Origin: Gibbula magus
Lineage: Eukaryota > Mollusca > Gastropoda > Trochida > Trochidae
Assembly: GCA_936450465.1 (NCBI GenBank)
Contig: OW388293.1
Location: 33,051,860 to 33,115,859, forward strand
Reading direction: 5' to 3'
DNA: 64,000 bases
This document shows positions 59,850 to 64,000 of this stretch, piece after piece (the first letter of the stretch is position 1; every line of letters begins with the position of its first letter). The notes beneath the pieces are model-generated. The model worked only from the letters and a program-made list of their open reading frames with translations, was not told the DNA's origin and ran no database searches. A program made the position numbers and the translations under genes.

Positions 59850-60860
59850 ATGTGCAAAGGCACAATGCATCCTGTTTCTCGTTAGACACTTTGACACCTG
59901 TAATGTTGTAAAGCCTCCAAATACATAGAAAACGATAACCTGGAGGGAATTGATAGAACCCATTGATGAAGTTCTACAGTGGACGCCATGTAGATTTCAG
60001 AGATTGAATCGATATTTGGAAACTTTTTTTTTTAATCCCTACCACTATGTAATCAAAACGTTCATGCTGTCGTGTATTCTACGTATCTTACAGTTCAGTT
60101 AACATGTCTTAAACAGATGTAAACAAAATGTAGTGGTCTCAACCATTTTGAACATGAGTATGACTTGTTTATCTGTTCTTGATGTCAGCATTTTTTCACA
60201 CTAGTTTTGACAATATGTTTTGTTATTTGTATGTTAAATAATGAAAAGGGTCATCTCAAATAATACCAAAATGTCTAACAAAATCTAAATATAATCGGAC
60301 CAGATTCCTATCAATGTTACCATGACACAATGTTTTGGTTAAACCACATTAACATCGTAAACTGTCTAGTGAAAAAGGCTCGACTTTATTTCGAACACAG
60401 GGGATATACATTACTTGATCAAAATCCTCAGTGATGTGTGAGAACGTGATAAAAAGAAAGTCTTGATGTTCATCAAAGAGGAAAAACTTTATTTAATTAT
60501 ATAACATGTCACTATATTCAAAAATTGAATTTCATGATTTCGTGATAAGATGTTGTTTCATCCGAAATTTCTAAAACAAATATAAGATACATTGTAAAAA
60601 GGTGCAGCACATCTGACATACACTAGCTTCCCACATTGTTTTGAAGGAGCTTATGTGTATATGGAGGTTATCTGTGGAGAGTATTGTTTCAGCGCTAGAC
60701 TACAGACAGGACAAGATGGCAATCCTACGTAAAATGTACTGTGTTCATGGATGCTGCATACATACATACAAAATGTTCAGATAAATGTCTTATAAAATAC
60801 ACATCCAATGACAGTGTTTACATGCACATATCAAGTTTTGTGAAGCTTGTGAACTTTTGT
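59850..60860 (+). repeat. dispersed block family D, copy 3, joined to the LINE-upstream block
   Basis: CATCCTGTTTCTCGTTAGAC to about 60240 matches 52240-52560 and 46550-46880. 60410-60850 matches 52590-53290. The order is the same as at 52-53 kb, so this is one large duplicated segment of about 2 kb. Confidence 0.75.
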
Positions 60861-60897
60861 CATGCCTGTTTCAGTTTTTAAGTAACACTTTTGCCTC

Positions 60898-62334
60898 AAG
60901 CACTCCCGTCCTGCAGTCTCTACACTGGTACCAGGAGAACAGACCATATCACTCCCGTCCTGCAGTCTCTACACTGGTACCAGGAGAACAGACCATATCG
61001 CTCCCGTCCTGCAGTCTCTACACTGGTACCAGAAGAACAGACCATATCACTCCCGTCCTGCAGTCTCTACACTGGTACCAGGAGAACAGACCATATCACT
61101 CCCGTCCTGCAGTCTCTACACTGGTACCAGGAGAACAGACCATATCACTCCCGTCCTGCAGTCTCTACACTGGTACCAGGAGAACAGACCATATCACTCC
61201 CGTCCTGCAGTCTCTACACTGGTACCAGGAGAACAGACCATATCACTCCCGTCCTGCAGTCTCTACACTGGTACCAGGAGAACAGACCATATCGCTCCCG
61301 TCCTGCAGTCTCTACACTGGTACAAGAAGAACAGACCATATCACTCCCGTCCTGCAGTCTCTACACTGGTACCAGGAGAACAGACCATATCACTCCCGTC
61401 CTGCAGTCTCTACACTGGTACCAGGAGAACAGACCATATCACTCCCGTCCTGCAGTCTCTACACTGGTACCAGGAGAACAGACCATATCACTCCCGTCCT
61501 GCAGTCTACACTGGTACCAGGAGAACAGACCATATCACTCCCGTCCTGCAGTCTCTACACTGGTACCAGGAGAACAGACCATATCACTCCCGTCCTGCAG
61601 TCTCTACACTGGTACCAGGAGAACAGACCATATCACTCCCGTCCTGCAGTCTCTACACTGGTACCAGGAGAACAGACCATATCACTCCCGTCCTGCAGTC
61701 TCTACACTGGTACCAGGAGAACAGACCATATCGCTCCCGTCCTGCAGTCTCTACACTGGTACCAGAAGAACAGACCATATCACTCCCGTCCTGCAGTCTC
61801 TACACTGGTACCAGGAGAACAGACCATATCACTCCCGTCCTGCAGTCTCTACACTGGTACCAGGAGAACAGACCATATCACTCCCGTCCTGCAGTCTCTA
61901 CACTGGTACCAGGAGAACAGACCATATCACTCCCGTCCTGCAGTCTACACTGGTACCAGGAGAACAGACCATATCACTCCCGTCCTGCAGTCTCTACACT
62001 GGTACCAGGAGAACAGACAATATCACTCCCGTCCTGCAGTCTCTTCACTGGTACCAGGAGAACAGACAATATCACTCCCGTCCTGCAGTCTCTACACTGG
62101 TACCAGGAGAACAGACCATATCACTCCCGTCCTGCAGTCTCTACACTGGTACAAGGAGAACAGACCATATCCCTCCCGTCCTGCAGTCTCTACACTGGTA
62201 CCAGGAGAACAGACCATATCACTCCCGTCCTGCAGTCTCTACACTGGTACCAGGAGAACAGACCATATCACTCCCGTCCTGCAGTCTCTACACTGGTACC
62301 AGGAGAACAGACCATATCACTCCCGTTCAGCAGT
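60898..62334 (+). repeat. 1.44-kb minisatellite of 49-bp units derived from LINE coding sequence
   Basis: About 29 nearly identical units of CACTCCCGTCCTGCAGTCTC then TACACTGGTACCAGGAGAAC then AGACCATAT. Two units (around 61501 and 61940) lack 2 bp. In one frame the unit reads TGTRRTDHITPVLQSLHW, a conserved LINE ORF2 C-terminal motif. The relic at 53366-53392 carries the matching ACTGGTACAAAAAGTACAG and GACCAT. Because 49 is not a multiple of 3 and no frame of the unit has a stop, overlapping ORFs of 570 and 481 codons run through it; they are artefacts. Confidence 0.95.
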
Positions 62335-62600
62335 AAATGATGAAAAACTCTCCAACCTTCAGCAAGGACATTCTATAGCTCTACCATCCAACAACAGTTT
62401 TAAGATCAGCTGCATCATGATGACAAACTGCTTCAAATTCATTGAAGTAAAACAAAGTTGGGGAAATGACTCTCATCTTTGCTGCTCCGAAACTTTGGAA
62501 ACGTTCCATCGATATCAGAAACTGTCCAACAAAAGACTCATTGCCATCTCAAAATCTATTATTTTCTGAGCCTACTTCAACCGGACAATGCACTGCGCGA
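62335..62600 (+). pseudogene. LINE ORF2 C-terminal relic, right of the array
   Basis: TGATGAAAAACTCTCCAACC through TCCAACAACAGTTTTAAGATCAG matches 53596-53664. IFAAPKLWKRSIDIRNCPTK (around 62475-62535) is the C-terminal LINE motif FAAPKLWNxLPxxIRNxPT with the LP lost to a small deletion. It has no intact reading frame. Confidence 0.75.
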
Positions 62601-62609
62601 GGCGCGCGT

Positions 62610-62886
62610 CAATTAGTCAAACGTAATTTTGGAAACTTATTTACAACAGACTAAAAGAAAACTCTAATGTTTAATAACTGTTATAACTACTGTACAATTC
62701 GGTTTCTGCACAAGTATAATGATGTTGCTATATTTTAATTGGAAACTAGTAATTATTATATATTTGGCGATTGGCGATGAATATGCAAGTTGAGTGAAAT
62801 CATTTAAACTGATATCAGCACATATTTTATGTTGGCATGTATAAAAGGCAGATAGATTTTTATGAAACACAATGGATGCACCTTTA
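62610..62886. mobile_element. truncated relative of the TTAA MITE at 56559
   Basis: TTAGTCAAACGTAATTTTGG (62615) equals the interior at 56756, and the right edge ATGGATGCACCTTTAAG resembles ACGAGCACCTTTTG and the CTTTAA end. The left end is missing. Confidence 0.55.
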
Positions 62887-63985
62887 AGTAAATGAAACTG
62901 ATACGATTGTAAAATGAGGTTTAATTCCCTCTTCAAGAAGCCAATTACAGGACGTAAGCCTTAATTGAAGTATCTTTTACAATTATGTACGAAACACTGG
63001 GCTAATTATCGATTTAAAGCCTGAGTTTGCGTAGATATGCCTACAATTAAAGAATATACACCCAGGGGCAAAAGGAATGATACCATACAAAATACAAGAT
63101 ATTTCAATCTTTGAGTGATGCATCTGAGTGAAATAGAGTTACATCATGTATTCAGAAACCAACTCAACTAAATTTGAAATTTCAAAACTTCATCGTTCTC
63201 AAATATCCTCAAATAGACGAGATAGAAGAGCCGAAAGGGGCGTTTTGGCTTGTTTTATGACGTCCTACAGTAATGATGCGTTTACGAATATAAGTCCAAT
63301 AAGAAACATTATGCGGACATCAACTTATACTAACATAATTTCCACAGTTCATAAAAATTTTCATAAAAATACCAAACATCATGTCCAGAAATCCCCTTTG
63401 AAATAGCAAATTCAGCACCCCATGTGTGTTTGAACAGTTATGAACAAACACTTATCATACCCTCATGAATGAAATGTTGTAAATAACTTGACAAGATATC
63501 AACTTTATCTGGCAGAAATATCTTGTGTTTGACTTCGTAAAAAGTTTGGTCTCGTTACTTCTGCCCCTCGGTGTATAAAGAGGTATACCACTAGGTCTGA
63601 TATTACAGTTCTTTACAATTCCATTGGGGCTGATAAAGTTTAACTGTTTGATATTACAGTTCTTTACAATTCCATTGGGGCTGATAAAATTTAACTGTTT
63701 GATATTACAGTTCTTTACAATTCCATTGGGGCTGATAAAGTTTAACTGTTTGATATTACAGTTCTTTACAATTCCATTGGGGCTGATAAAGTTTAACTGT
63801 TTGATATTACAGTTCTTTACAATTCCATTGAGGATGATAAAGTTTAACTGTTTTGACATAAAGTCTGAGTTTATACAGAAGTTTGAACACTTTTGTTTTG
63901 TTTCCTGGTTTCTGTTCGTGATAGTCCACTCGTCATAAAATATGGCCATGCACTTTGTTACATGTGTCTGTCCTTCATAAAACAA
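62887..63985. mobile_element. inverted-repeat element, copy 2
   Basis: Inverted ends are TACACCCAGGGGCA (63057-63070) and TGCCCCTCGGTGTA (63562-63575), 519 bp apart. The interior matches 56380-56558 plus 57061-57379 with the MITE absent. Flanks match those of copy 1. A 51-bp expansion lies in the right flank. It is cut off by the window end. Confidence 0.72.
63599..63853 (+). repeat. 51-bp tandem repeat, five units
   Basis: Units start at 63599, 63650, 63701, 63752 and 63803: GATATTACAGTTCTTTACAA then TTCCATTGGGGCTGATAAAG then TTTAACTGTTT. The paralogous site at 57417-57466 has a single unit. Because 51 is a multiple of 3, both strands show 17-residue repeat ORFs (104 codons plus, 176 codons minus), which I treat as by-products. 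Confidence 0.95.
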
Positions 63986-64000
63986 GTGTTTATTGAACTT

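Noticed and set aside
60857..62569. ORFs of 570 and 481 codons that look like a long repetitive protein
   Set aside because: They come from a 49-bp direct repeat with no stop in any plus-strand frame. The unit is a fragment of LINE coding sequence, and two frames being open at once is an artefact of the array.
63455..63985. 176-codon minus-strand ORF and 104-codon plus-strand ORF with 17-residue repeats
   Set aside because: Both are products of the same 51-bp tandem repeat. The paralogous site with one unit has stops in the corresponding frame.

Overview
This is a gene-poor, AT-rich stretch of an animal nuclear genome. It has no operons, no bacterial-style coding density and only short ORFs. 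Two kinds of evidence point to a marine mollusc, probably a gastropod or a relative: a short interspersed repeat that closely resembles ones common in gastropod genomes (2143-2258 and, inverted, 53400-53505), and GGGGGTATA- and CGTCCGTCCG-type dispersed elements of a sort seen in mollusc DNA. The phylum is an inference from family resemblance and was not tested.

The only protein-coding genes I can support are two paralogues in direct orientation, about 11 kb apart (17626-19364 and 28678-31013, + strand). Each has three coding exons of 67, 101 and 186 nt, canonical GT-AG introns of phases 1 and 0, and encodes a 117-residue secreted protein with a signal peptide and six cysteines in a PAN/apple-like arrangement. 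Both share a 95-bp conserved 5' flank holding a 23-codon upstream ORF that overlaps the main start. Decayed pieces of exon 1 and exon 3 lie inside the introns of the first copy, so the locus has been duplicating internally as well.

Layout. 0-5 kb: a broken Tc1-like transposase, an array of 35-bp units with a palindromic core, a SINE-like repeat and a hairpin-ended element. 5-12 kb: a second, larger hairpin-ended element with internal iterons, several local tandem repeats, a second Tc1-like relic, a CATATAGA/AT microsatellite and a long foldback palindrome. 12-31 kb: mostly featureless DNA around the two PAN genes, with a 568-bp tandem duplication and a TA-flanked MITE. 31-53 kb: a patchwork of diverged segmental duplications, containing a 3.1-kb minisatellite of 63-bp units that sits inside a hairpin repeat whose unoccupied form is present at 51.8 kb. 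Inside this stretch, 42.9-45.6 kb is bounded by TA-flanked inverted repeats and carries two CpG-containing CCAAT-box segments. 53-64 kb: 3' ends of a non-LTR retrotransposon (LINE), one of them containing a 1.44-kb array of 49-bp units apparently born from its own coding sequence; TTAA-flanked MITEs; and a ~520-bp inverted-repeat element with a 51-bp internal expansion.

The long ORFs in this window (570, 481, 176, 120 and 97 codons) are by-products of tandem repeats, not genes. All family assignments come from reading translated motifs by eye; no database search was run.
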